The position numbers and the translations under genes are program-made. Below are positions 9,365 to 17,222 of a stretch of DNA of 39,860 nt, in pieces. Position 1 is the first letter of the stretch; every line of letters begins with the position of its first letter. The DNA is from Chlamydiota bacterium (GTDB lineage: Bacteria; Chlamydiota; Chlamydiia; Chlamydiales; Simkaniaceae): the NCBI GenBank assembly GCA_021772245.1, contig JAJFMH010000076.1:1-39860 (forward strand), written 5' to 3'. Under the pieces are notes generated by a model, which saw nothing but the letters and a program-made list of their open reading frames with translations, did no database searches and was not told where the DNA came from.

Positions 9365-9826
9365 CTACGGAAAAAACTCTTTAAATTGTTCTCGAAGGGC
9401 TGATGGAACAATTTCATCGATCCCTTCCTTGTCATACATGAGAAAATAACTACATGCGATCATAATTCCAAGAGGTGGGGCAATAAGCGCTACAAAAAGA
9501 GCAAGTAAACAAATCAGAGACCTTTTAAAAGAAAGGTAAGCTCCAGCATGCAAGCTTTTTATTAATGCAACTTTACCAAGAGTCATTCCAGATACAATGC
9601 TAAAAAGAACAAGTTTTGTGAAAGAAAATAAACACCAAAACACATCCCCGACAAATAGAAAGAGAAAAAAGACTCTTGCAGCTAGAGTAGAAAAAAAACG
9701 ATCCTTTGTAGGCTTTTTTTTCTCTTTTTCATTTTGGAAAAGAGAATGCACTTTTTCTGCGGTTGACTCAGATGAGCTTTGACATACTTCCAAGTCTTGA
9801 TTTTCGAAAAGATCGTAGATGGGCAT
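9365..9826 (-). CDS. Two-segment membrane protein of unknown function
   Basis: 153 residues. A charged N-terminal segment (about 1-45) is followed by a long hydrophobic stretch at about 50-82 ('VFFLFLFVGDVFWCLFSFTKLVLFSIV') and a second at about 105-131 ('LICLLALFVALIAPPLGIMIAC'). A short acidic C-terminus follows. The bilobed arrangement is reminiscent of chlamydial inclusion membrane proteins, but the pattern is not specific. It starts 7 bases after the sthA stop with a GAGG site upstream, so it is very likely cotranscribed with sthA. Confidence 0.65.
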   Translation of the reverse strand: MPIYDLFENQDLEVCQSSSESTAEKVHSLFQNEKEKKKPTKDRFFSTLAARVFFLFLFVGDVFWCLFSFTKLVLFSIVSGMTLGKVALIKSLHAGAYLSFKRSLICLLALFVALIAPPLGIMIACSYFLMYDKEGIDEIVPSALREQFKEFFP

Positions 9827-9833
9827 TGGAAGT

Positions 9834-11231
9834 TTACCTCTTGTGTTTGATTTTATTAAAACCGTTTAGAGCCGCTATTCGATACCCTTCTGCGTACGTG
9901 GGGTAATTGAAAACTTGATCAATAAAATAGTCCATTTTTGCATTAAAGGACATGGCAACTTGTCCAATATGGATTACCTCCGTAGCCCCTCTTCCCAAAA
10001 TATGAATTCCAAGAATTTCTAGAGTATCAGTGTGAAACAATATTTTAAACATTCCAATATCATTTCCCGCAATCTGATTTCTTGCAATTTCATAGTAATA
10101 AGCCCGACCAACCTCATATTGGAAGCCAAGTGATTTAAGCTCTTCTTCTGTCTTTCCACATGAAGAGATTTCAGGAATAGTATAAATTCCGATTGGAAAA
10201 AAAGTTGGAAAGTGATGTGTCTTTACACCAAAAGCGTTTCTTGCAGCAAGTCTCCCCTGTTCCATACCAGTCGATGCTAAAGATGGCCCACCAATAACGT
10301 CACCTACTGCAAAAATACTTGGGTTTGAGGTCTGAAATAACGCATTTACTGGAATATAGCCCCTTGCATTTACAGAAACATTGGCATTTTTGATTTGAAG
10401 CTCATCCACATTTGCTTCTCTTCCAAGCGCGTATAAGAGAACTTCTGAAGATACTGTAGATCCATCTTTAAACAGGATGTCTACAAAATCTCCTTTATGG
10501 AGAACTTTTTCTACTTCTTTATTTCCAATAAATTTAAGGCCAATATTTGTTAATGCATCTTGAAAATGAAGCCCAATTTCACGATCAAGTAAAGGTAACA
10601 TGTGGTCTCTTTTATCAATAACAGTAACCTCTGTTCCAAGCGCTGAAAAAAAGCTTGCATACTCAGATCCAATGACACCACCACCGAGAACTGTCATTGT
10701 TTTGGGAACTTTATCAATGTTTAAAAGCCTTGTCGAATCAAGCACTCTATGATTATCAAAAGGGATACTTCCAGGGTTTCGAGGTCTAGATCCAGTAGCA
10801 ATTAGAAATTTTTCCCCTCTAAGTCTATGCGTAATTTCTCCTAAATCATTGGTAACAATTATCTCTTTATTTTCTGTAAAGGAAGCTGATCCTTTCAGCA
10901 GCAATACCTTGTTTCTTGCAAATTGCCTTAAAATAAGATGCCTTTGCAGATCAAGAACTCGTTTCAACCGATAATTAAGATCAGTGATTGAAACATCAAT
11001 TTTACTCTCTTCATTTCCATAAAAGCTTCTTTTATAAAAATCAGTAAGATCTAAAATAGCTTCTCTTAAGGACTTAGAGGGAATAGTACCCGAGTGAAGA
11101 GAAGCGCCACCTGGGTACTCTTCTTTTTCAATAACAATAACAGACTTTCCAAGCTTTGCAGCCTGAATTGCAGCCTTTTGTCCAGATGGGCCCGAACCTA
11201 TAATAATAAAATGAGCAGAAAGCTCTTCCAC
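9834..11231 (-). CDS. sthA: Soluble pyridine nucleotide transhydrogenase
   Basis: A 465-residue FAD-dependent flavoprotein of the pyridine nucleotide disulfide oxidoreductase superfamily. Landmarks are the N-terminal FAD fold 'IIGSGPSGQKAA', the NAD-binding fold 'VLGGGVIGSEYASFFSALG', 'IFAVGDVIGGPSLAS' and the interface 'IGIYTIPEISSCGKTEEEL'. The redox-active cysteine pair of lipoamide dehydrogenases is absent: the site reads 'GGASLHSGTIPSK', as in SthA. It should transfer hydride between NADPH and NAD+. The start is GTG at 11231, preceded by AAAGGGA. The downstream membrane protein gene follows within 7 bases. Confidence 0.9.
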   Translation of the reverse strand: MEELSAHFIIIGSGPSGQKAAIQAAKLGKSVIVIEKEEYPGGASLHSGTIPSKSLREAILDLTDFYKRSFYGNEESKIDVSITDLNYRLKRVLDLQRHLILRQFARNKVLLLKGSASFTENKEIIVTNDLGEITHRLRGEKFLIATGSRPRNPGSIPFDNHRVLDSTRLLNIDKVPKTMTVLGGGVIGSEYASFFSALGTEVTVIDKRDHMLPLLDREIGLHFQDALTNIGLKFIGNKEVEKVLHKGDFVDILFKDGSTVSSEVLLYALGREANVDELQIKNANVSVNARGYIPVNALFQTSNPSIFAVGDVIGGPSLASTGMEQGRLAARNAFGVKTHHFPTFFPIGIYTIPEISSCGKTEEELKSLGFQYEVGRAYYYEIARNQIAGNDIGMFKILFHTDTLEILGIHILGRGATEVIHIGQVAMSFNAKMDYFIDQVFNYPTYAEGYRIAALNGFNKIKHKR

Positions 11232-11286
11232 ACGTATCCCTTTGTTAAATAATTTTCTTACTACTTTTATCTGATTAAATCAAGTG

Positions 11287-11316
11287 TTGTAGAAAAACTT
11301 GGATAAGTGCTATGAT
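11287..11316 (+). promoter_or_regulatory. Sigma70-type promoter candidate for rpmB
   Basis: TTGTAG at 11287-11292 and TATGAT at 11311-11316, separated by 18 bases, about 38 bases before the rpmB ATG. Confidence 0.55.
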
Positions 11317-11353
11317 TTCGCATTAAAAGTTTATTTTTAAGGACCGAATTGAT

Positions 11354-11629
11354 ATGCCAAGAAAATGCCAAGTTACTGGAAAGAAATCCATGAAAGGAAG
11401 ATCGTATACCAAGCGTGGTATTGCGAAAAAGAAGAAAGGAATTGGACTTAATATCACTGGAATTACAAAACGTAGATTCCTACCAAATCTAATGAAAAAA
11501 AGATTCTGGTATGCTGAAGAAAAGCGTTTTGTATCTCTTAGACTTTCAGCAAATGCGATGAGAACCATTGAGAAAAATGGTCTTCATAGCATCATTTGCA
11601 AGATGAGAGCTGAAGGCGCAAAAGTTTAA
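11354..11629 (+). CDS. rpmB: 50S ribosomal protein L28
   Basis: 91 residues, highly basic, beginning 'MPRKCQVTGKKSMKGRSYTK' with the conserved L28 N-terminus, and containing 'KKRFWYAEEKRFVSLRLSANAMRTI', the conserved core. The length suits the slightly long chlamydial L28. It has its own upstream promoter candidate and is followed by a strong hairpin. L28 binds 23S rRNA in the large subunit. It is separated from malQ here, whereas the two are adjacent in Chlamydia. Confidence 0.97.
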   Translation: MPRKCQVTGKKSMKGRSYTKRGIAKKKKGIGLNITGITKRRFLPNLMKKRFWYAEEKRFVSLRLSANAMRTIEKNGLHSIICKMRAEGAKV

Positions 11630-11642
11630 ACAATTTTCTTTT

Positions 11643-11704
11643 AAAAAAGTAAGACTTTCAAAAAAACAATTTAATTTTTGTTTTGCAACAGTCTTACTTT
11701 TTTT
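11643..11704 (+). terminator. Rho-independent terminator candidate after rpmB
   Basis: A perfect 14-base inverted repeat: AAAAAAGTAAGACT at 11643-11656 and AGTCTTACTTTTTT at 11690-11703, with a 33-base loop. The right arm ends in a T tract that fits a terminator. The stem is AT-rich and its loop long. Confidence 0.6.
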
Positions 11705-11801
11705 ATTTTTTACACTTATATACCGCTCCTATTCTCCACCACTCCCCTCTAAAAACCATCCACGATTTTATTCCAGTGATTACAGAGTAAATCTAAAAAA
11801 T

Positions 11802-12680
11802 GTGATCACAAAAGCTCTGTCTAAATCTACAAAATCGATCTATATACAAACGTATGATCTCAAAGATAAATCAATCATTGCAGTGCTAAATCAAAAAGCC
11901 AAGAAGGGCATTACCATATCAATTATCACAGACAAAAAACATCTCACCTACGCTAGAAAAAGACTTTCATCGAGCATCGATATCCAAAAAGGTAACTGCT
12001 CTGGACTAATGCATCAAAAGGTCCTCATTATTGACAAAAAACTCTCCTTCTTAGGCTCTCAAAACCTAACTCCTACATCCCTATCTATGCATGGTAATAT
12101 TATGCTTGGCATACATGATAAGAAGCTGAGCTGCTCCCTGATACAAATGCATAGACAGATGCTTAATAAAGACAAAAACGTCGCTCGCAATCTTGGTAAT
12201 ATTGTCATCGATCAAGGAAAGATATATTTTCACCCAAGAAAAAATACAGATTCCATAGATGCAATCACAGACATTATTCAATCTGCAAAAAAAAGTATCA
12301 AGGTTGCCATGTTTACATTTACCCACCAAGCCCTTACTTCCTCTATAGTAAATGCTCATAACAAGGGTATAAAAACCACTGTGATCATTGATAAAAACAC
12401 CACGTACGGCGCCTCAAAAAAAATCGTTAATTATCTTTTAGAAAATAAAGTCCGAACCAGAGCGTCGACAGGAGTGGAGCTTTTTCATTATAAAATGGCA
12501 GTTATCGACGATCAAACGCTGATCATGGGGTCTCTGAACTGGACAAAAGCTGGTTTTAAGAAAAATGCTGAGTTTATCATGATCTATGAACTTTCAAAGA
12601 AACAATCAAAATACTTCAAGAAACTTTGGAGGAAAATGAAATTCTCCTCCAATCAATTAGATATAAAACAAGCAGTCTAA
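11802..12680 (+). CDS. Phospholipase D-superfamily protein
   Basis: Two complete HxK(x4)D motifs identify the PLD superfamily: 'HQKVLIIDKK' (His71, Lys73, Asp78) and 'HYKMAVIDDQ' (His229, Lys231, Asp236), each followed by the GS-N triad ('GSQNLT', 'GSLNWT'). It could be a phosphodiesterase, phospholipase or nuclease; the substrate cannot be read. The annotated start is GTG 11802. The same frame stays open back through 11607 and encodes a basic stretch plus hydrophobic run 'FCFATVLLFLFFTLIY', like a signal anchor, but no ATG, GTG or TTG lies in frame there. Chlamydiae carry a PLD gene near rpmB (CT084). The stop lies one base from the convergent gene at 12682. Confidence 0.85.
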   Translation: MITKALSKSTKSIYIQTYDLKDKSIIAVLNQKAKKGITISIITDKKHLTYARKRLSSSIDIQKGNCSGLMHQKVLIIDKKLSFLGSQNLTPTSLSMHGNIMLGIHDKKLSCSLIQMHRQMLNKDKNVARNLGNIVIDQGKIYFHPRKNTDSIDAITDIIQSAKKSIKVAMFTFTHQALTSSIVNAHNKGIKTTVIIDKNTTYGASKKIVNYLLENKVRTRASTGVELFHYKMAVIDDQTLIMGSLNWTKAGFKKNAEFIMIYELSKKQSKYFKKLWRKMKFSSNQLDIKQAV

Positions 12681-12681
12681 A

Positions 12682-14289
12682 TCAATAATTAGATGTCAGC
12701 ACACCTGGCAGAAAAAGACCTGCCTCAACACCAAATGTTGCAGCGCATCTTCTAGCCTCCGGAATTGAAATATCCACTCTTCTCTGCTTTATAGGTGTAA
12801 CATAATTAAAGTCTCTTGGAGGTCTACTTCTTTGCTCCATTTTACTTACCTTTGGAACATTCATGGAGAAACCTGGATACAACTCTTTATATTCAGCAAC
12901 AAATTCTCTTTGGTACCAATCTTTATATTCTGTACGTAAACTTCTAAAAAACCCAGATCTAAATGTAAGTTCGCTACGAATAAGCTCCCTAGAATGTTTT
13001 CTAAGGGTTCTTTTCAAAGATTCAATCTCAGCTTGATTAGCATCTAAATAACTATCTACCTTTGAGATTTCATACCTTCTGAGATTAAGCATTGTTGCAA
13101 TATTTGCTCTTAAATTTTCAACAGATGAGCAAAAAAGTTTAGCAAGTATTTTTTCCTGATCTTCTTCTGCATCTCTTAAAAGCGCAAATTTAAGTAAAAA
13201 ATCGACTCCCTTAAAATGATTTGCCTGTGTTCCATTGATGGCATTTTGCGTATCTAATATTGCTTTCATCATTGCAGATTCGGTTCTTTGCGCTGATTTG
13301 ATCATTTCAAAACGTTTTTGAAATACAATTCTTCGAAGAGTATTTTCTTCTTCACTACCTTCTAGATTGACACCCAGAAGCCTATCAAAATATTCATCAC
13401 CTTGCTCCTCAATGGCATCCAAAATCTCAACAGCGCAATCATGATAGATTTGAAAAACACCTGCTCTCTTCTCATAGATAGTTGGCTTGATTCTATCTTC
13501 AGAAGTTTCGCGAATAATTTTTCGAATAAATCCCTTCATTGCATCTTGCACAGTAGTCTGACGTTTACTCAAGGCATTTAAACGGCCAAGCGTATAGTTT
13601 CTCAGTCTAGTTTCACCTGTCTTACCATCCATATAGGTGTCTGTTTGATTTACTTCTATTGGAAGCATAATCGTACTATTGTGGTCCATATACGAGCTGG
13701 AATACTTTAAATAGACAAATTTTTGATTTGAATCATATGTGCCGTCAGGATTTCTTGGATAAGCATATAGACATGGAAACGTGCTAGAATGCGCCGCTTG
13801 CGTGTGGATTATTTCCGTGTTATTTGGATTAGTCGAGTCTATTATTTTTACTTTTTTTCCAACTCCAATTTGATCCTCTGCTCCTTCCGCTTCAAAATGA
13901 AGTGGAACATCATAGCATGAAACCATTTGCATAAATGCTAGCTGAACACGTGTCTCCAAATGTTGCTCGATTAACTCTCGATAAGATTCAATCTTTGTTT
14001 CAGGATCAGTTAAGGTATCCCAATCTTCCTGCGATGGAACTGTATTGTGTTGAACAATAAGCTCATGATCTGTAAGCGACGGAGAATGATTTATGATTTT
14101 TTCAGGCTGTGTGTATACTATATTTCCATCCGGTTCTATTTTAAACTTCGAAAATAGTTCCTGATATCTTTTTGCTTTCCCATTACTATCTACTGATGGA
14201 TCGAACAATACGCCATTATCTTTCCGCATCTCATCTGACCACTGATTATTCGCTGCTTGGGGTTGATTTAGAACAGGACCTACCATCAT
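12682..14289 (-). CDS. Large hypothetical protein, possible effector
   Basis: No family recognised. The longest frame starts at a GTG (14325), but ATG at 14289 has an AAGGAAGG site just upstream and gives MMVGPVLNQPQ, about 535 residues. The product is soluble and without signal peptide. The N-terminal third is rich in polar and acidic residues. The middle (about 140-230) looks strand-rich ('FPCLYAYPRNPDGTYD', 'VYLKYSSSYMDHNST'). The C-terminal half is mostly helical with possible coiled coil ('YEISKVDSYLDANQAEIESL'). The lack of a secretory signal, its size and its orphan status fit a type III substrate, but that is inference. It is convergent with the PLD gene and divergent from truA. Confidence 0.7.
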   Translation of the reverse strand: MMVGPVLNQPQAANNQWSDEMRKDNGVLFDPSVDSNGKAKRYQELFSKFKIEPDGNIVYTQPEKIINHSPSLTDHELIVQHNTVPSQEDWDTLTDPETKIESYRELIEQHLETRVQLAFMQMVSCYDVPLHFEAEGAEDQIGVGKKVKIIDSTNPNNTEIIHTQAAHSSTFPCLYAYPRNPDGTYDSNQKFVYLKYSSSYMDHNSTIMLPIEVNQTDTYMDGKTGETRLRNYTLGRLNALSKRQTTVQDAMKGFIRKIIRETSEDRIKPTIYEKRAGVFQIYHDCAVEILDAIEEQGDEYFDRLLGVNLEGSEEENTLRRIVFQKRFEMIKSAQRTESAMMKAILDTQNAINGTQANHFKGVDFLLKFALLRDAEEDQEKILAKLFCSSVENLRANIATMLNLRRYEISKVDSYLDANQAEIESLKRTLRKHSRELIRSELTFRSGFFRSLRTEYKDWYQREFVAEYKELYPGFSMNVPKVSKMEQRSRPPRDFNYVTPIKQRRVDISIPEARRCAATFGVEAGLFLPGVLTSNY

Positions 14290-14409
14290 AACCTTCCTTG
14301 AAGACAAACGCCTTCCTAAAAACACATAATAAAGCCATAAGAGGAGTAGGAAATGATGTCATGTAGAATCATTTTTGTCAAAATTCAGGCTAAATAATTT
14401 GCAAATACT

Positions 14410-15150
14410 ATGACTCAGACAATCTGTATTTCCCTTAGATATGATGGAACCAATTATTTGGGATTCCAAAAATGTAAAGAAGGTCCAAGTATTGAGTCTT
14501 CTTTATCAGAGGCATTCAAAAAATCGAGTTACGAACTCTCAAACTTACGAGTTGCATCTAGAACAGATCGAGGAGTGCATGCAAATGCCCAAGTCATATC
14601 TTGCGAAATCCCAAAAAATATTAACATTACAAATCTACAAAAAATTTTGAACAGTCTTCTTCCAGAAGATATTCAGATTTTATCTATTTCTAAAATTAGC
14701 CATGATTTTCACCCAAGTCTTTCTATGAAAGGTACATGCTATAAATATCGCATTTACAATGATGATTACCTCTCTCCCTTTGAGTCGCGATATTCTTGGC
14801 ACATCAAAAAACCTCTTGATATTGAATCTATGATAGAAGCATCCCAATTAATCATTGGGGAAAAAGACTTCTCTTGTTTTTGTAACACTCGAGAAAATCT
14901 CCCTGACTCAAAAATTAGGACAATTTTCTCAATCGACATCGAAAATAATTCCCCTATTATTCAAATTTCAATTTGTGGAGATAATTTTTTATATAAGATG
15001 GCTCGAAATATTGTGGGCACATTATGCTACGTAGGCCTTGATAAAATAACACTTCACCAGTTAGATGAGCTGATTCTTGGTAAAGACCGAACGATGCTTG
15101 GAGTGACAGCGCCAGCTAAAGGATTATTTTTACATGAAATTTTCTATTAA
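14410..15150 (+). CDS. truA: tRNA pseudouridine(38-40) synthase
   Basis: 246 residues, typical for TruA. The catalytic motif 'SRTDRGVHANAQV' is present with Asp at 53. Other family features include 'LRYDGTNYLGFQ' at the start, 'SFHPSLS'-like sequence ('HDFHPSLSMKGTCYKYRI') and 'DNFLYKMARNIVGTL' near the C-terminus. The enzyme isomerises uridines in the anticodon arm of tRNAs. The ribosome site is weak. The gene is divergent from the orphan at 12682 and is followed by map in the same direction, though map has its own promoter candidate. Confidence 0.95.
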   Translation: MTQTICISLRYDGTNYLGFQKCKEGPSIESSLSEAFKKSSYELSNLRVASRTDRGVHANAQVISCEIPKNINITNLQKILNSLLPEDIQILSISKISHDFHPSLSMKGTCYKYRIYNDDYLSPFESRYSWHIKKPLDIESMIEASQLIIGEKDFSCFCNTRENLPDSKIRTIFSIDIENNSPIIQISICGDNFLYKMARNIVGTLCYVGLDKITLHQLDELILGKDRTMLGVTAPAKGLFLHEIFY

Positions 15151-15170
15151 AATGCATATTAAGCACTTGC

Positions 15171-15200
15171 TTTACACTTTTTTGCGTTCAATGATACAAT
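15171..15200 (+). promoter_or_regulatory. Sigma70-type promoter candidate for map
   Basis: TTTACA at 15171-15176 and TACAAT at 15195-15200, 18-base spacer, 26 bases before the map ATG. An AAGG ribosome site follows. Confidence 0.55.
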
Positions 15201-15226
15201 AGAATATTCAAAAAAAAGGTTACTCA

Positions 15227-16099
15227 ATGATTTCAAGAAATGATCCATGCTTTTGTGGCAGTGGAAAAAAATGGAAAAAATGCCATTACCCTGAAAAGGG
15301 AAACTCGTCCTTTGATGAACTCAAAAAACTGTATTTCAAACAATACCAGATCATCTTAAAAACGCCTGAGCAAATTGAAGGTATCAAAAGAGCCTGCAAA
15401 CTAGCAGCAAAGATCCTCGATAAAGTTTGCAAAGCAGCTGTTGAAGGCGTTACCACAAATGCATTGAATGACTTAGCAATGAAGCTTCATCAAGAGGCTA
15501 ATGCAAAACCTGCGCCACTAGGCTATGGTGATCCTCCATTCCCTAAAGGAATATGTACTTCATTAAATGAAGTAATTTGTCATGGGATACCCAATGATAC
15601 CCCCTTAGTAAAAGGTGACATCCTCAATATCGATGTTACGTCGATTTTAGATGGATATTATGGCGATTGTTCTAGAATGGTCAAGATAGGTGAAATTACA
15701 CCAGAAAAACAGTTAGTCATTGATGTTGCCTATGAATGTCTCGATCGTTCTATTGCAATTTTAAAACCTGGAGTTCTAGTCTCAGATATTGGTGAAGTAA
15801 TAGAAACATATGCAACGAATAAGGGTTGCTCGGTTGTAAATGAATTTGTAGCGCATGGAGTTGGAATAGCGTTCCACGAAGCCCCTCAAATTCCTCATAA
15901 CTTCAACAAAGTGAAAATACCCCTCGCTGAGGGAATGACATTTACAATTGAACCTATGATCAACGCAGGTAAACGTAAATCTACTATAGATCCAATTGAT
16001 CATTGGACGGCTAGAACGATTGATGGCCTCCCAAGCGCTCAAGTTGAGCATACGGTTCTAATTACCAAGAATGGGTATGAGATTCTAACTAAGATATAG
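15227..16099 (+). CDS. map: Methionine aminopeptidase type I with N-terminal SEC-C zinc motif
   Basis: 290 residues: a SEC-C motif at residues 5-20 ('NDPCFCGSGKKWKKCH', ligands Cys8, Cys10, Cys19, His20) followed by the M24 aminopeptidase domain. Metal-site sequences are visible: 'NIDVTSILDGYYGDCSR' (two Asp), 'AHGVGIAFHEAPQI' (His), 'TIEPMI' (Glu) and 'QVEHTVLI' (Glu). The enzyme removes initiator methionine from new proteins. The SEC-C extension is known from chlamydial Map, and SEC-C motifs are often linked to ribosome or SecA-type interactions. The stop directly abuts the stop of the convergent gene at 16100. Confidence 0.95.
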   Translation: MISRNDPCFCGSGKKWKKCHYPEKGNSSFDELKKLYFKQYQIILKTPEQIEGIKRACKLAAKILDKVCKAAVEGVTTNALNDLAMKLHQEANAKPAPLGYGDPPFPKGICTSLNEVICHGIPNDTPLVKGDILNIDVTSILDGYYGDCSRMVKIGEITPEKQLVIDVAYECLDRSIAILKPGVLVSDIGEVIETYATNKGCSVVNEFVAHGVGIAFHEAPQIPHNFNKVKIPLAEGMTFTIEPMINAGKRKSTIDPIDHWTARTIDGLPSAQVEHTVLITKNGYEILTKI

Positions 16100-17212
16100 C
16101 TACCTAGAATACAGAGCGTCTGTTGTCTGCAACTCTTTTTTCTGAATATAGAGATCCCTTTCTATAGATACAATTTCTTGCTTTCGCTCCACAAGAACTT
16201 GCTTTTTTTCTGCAAAGATTTTCTGCAACTTCAAAATATTGTCCGTTTCCGTTTTTTCCTCTATTGGCAGTTTTTTGTCTTTTGCTACAAGGGATTCAAT
16301 ATTTTTTTTAAGTTCAGTAGCTTCCTGAAAAAGCACTTCATACTCAGATTTGAGAACCTCTTTCTTTGCTTCTAGCTCCTCTAAAGGATTTGCTTTCTCA
16401 ATAGGCTCTTCCTTAGTCTCTTTTATTTCTACTGCTTGAGAAACTTTACCGACTACATTTGCATCTTGAAGCTTTTTATTTTCTTTTTCTAGAGCATCTA
16501 TAAGATGGGATCTTTGAAAAGATTCAACACGCTTATAGTTTAACTTTTGCAGAGTTTCCGCAGCCGCTTTTTCTAGTTCTTGTGATCTTTTAAGCTTTTC
16601 ATGAGTACTGAGTGTCTTGGTAATCAAATCTTGATTTTGTCTGTGCATTTTTTGAGATTCTACAAGTGTTGCATCGATCAACCTTTTTAACGACGCAATT
16701 TCATCTTGCTGCGCTGAAGAATGTGTTTGAAGAGTTTGAAATGAATCTTCAAGCTTATCCTTTTCAGCTTTGGAATTTGATTTTAAAGTATCAAGATTAG
16801 AAATGAGATTTGCTAGTTTTTTTTGATAACTCTCGACTCTATCAAAAAAAATCTTATCTATTTCGACAAGAGATGCCCCTGCAATGAAGGAACTTAAAAA
16901 AAGAGATAAAAACCAGCTAAGAGCCCACCCAATCGATCCAGCGCTGCCAAATACTACTTCAACACCAAAGCAAATGCATATAGATATCAATGAAACGAAA
17001 AGTCCCTTCTCTCTCCAAAAGATGGGCAAGAAAAGACTTCCTATAGCAATTATAGGAAGAGCAAATCCAGAATAGACATGAGCATTAAATCCAAGAAGAA
17101 GGGAGAGTATTAAAAGGCTTGGACCAAGTAAGACCCAAAAGAGCTCTTTTCTCTCAAAAGATTTTCCAAGAAGAAAATTATATTTTTTAATCTCTGCAAA
17201 AAGTTTTTCCAT
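16100..17212 (-). CDS. Membrane-anchored coiled-coil protein, possible inclusion membrane type
   Basis: An upstream ATG at 17248 overlaps the M20 peptidase gene, but ATG 17212 has an excellent GGAAGGA site six bases away, so I use it (370 residues). About residues 20-115 form closely spaced hydrophobic segments ('[18 protein letters not shown]', 'FALPIIAIGSLFLPIF', 'GLFVSLISICICFGVEVVF', 'WFLSLFLSSFIAGASL'). The remaining 250 residues are charged and heptad-rich, a long coiled coil. In Chlamydia trachomatis the inclusion membrane protein CT850 lies beside map (CT851). Position and architecture suggest a counterpart, but I cannot show sequence similarity. It probably follows the M20 gene in one transcript. 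Confidence 0.75.
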   Translation of the reverse strand: MEKLFAEIKKYNFLLGKSFERKELFWVLLGPSLLILSLLLGFNAHVYSGFALPIIAIGSLFLPIFWREKGLFVSLISICICFGVEVVFGSAGSIGWALSWFLSLFLSSFIAGASLVEIDKIFFDRVESYQKKLANLISNLDTLKSNSKAEKDKLEDSFQTLQTHSSAQQDEIASLKRLIDATLVESQKMHRQNQDLITKTLSTHEKLKRSQELEKAAAETLQKLNYKRVESFQRSHLIDALEKENKKLQDANVVGKVSQAVEIKETKEEPIEKANPLEELEAKKEVLKSEYEVLFQEATELKKNIESLVAKDKKLPIEEKTETDNILKLQKIFAEKKQVLVERKQEIVSIERDLYIQKKELQTTDALYSR

Positions 17213-17222
17213 CAATCCTTCC

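Noticed and set aside
9114-9449. A 111-codon plus-strand frame
   Set aside because: It crosses the 3' end of one minus-strand gene and the whole 121-residue one, with no start signal or recognisable sequence.
9834-11231. Dihydrolipoamide dehydrogenase (Lpd)
   Set aside because: The redox cysteine pair is absent (GGASLHSGTIPSK), and the N-terminal and C-terminal sequence follow SthA more closely.
11800-11802. ATG as start of the PLD gene
   Set aside because: It is out of frame with the PLD reading frame, which starts at the overlapping GTG.
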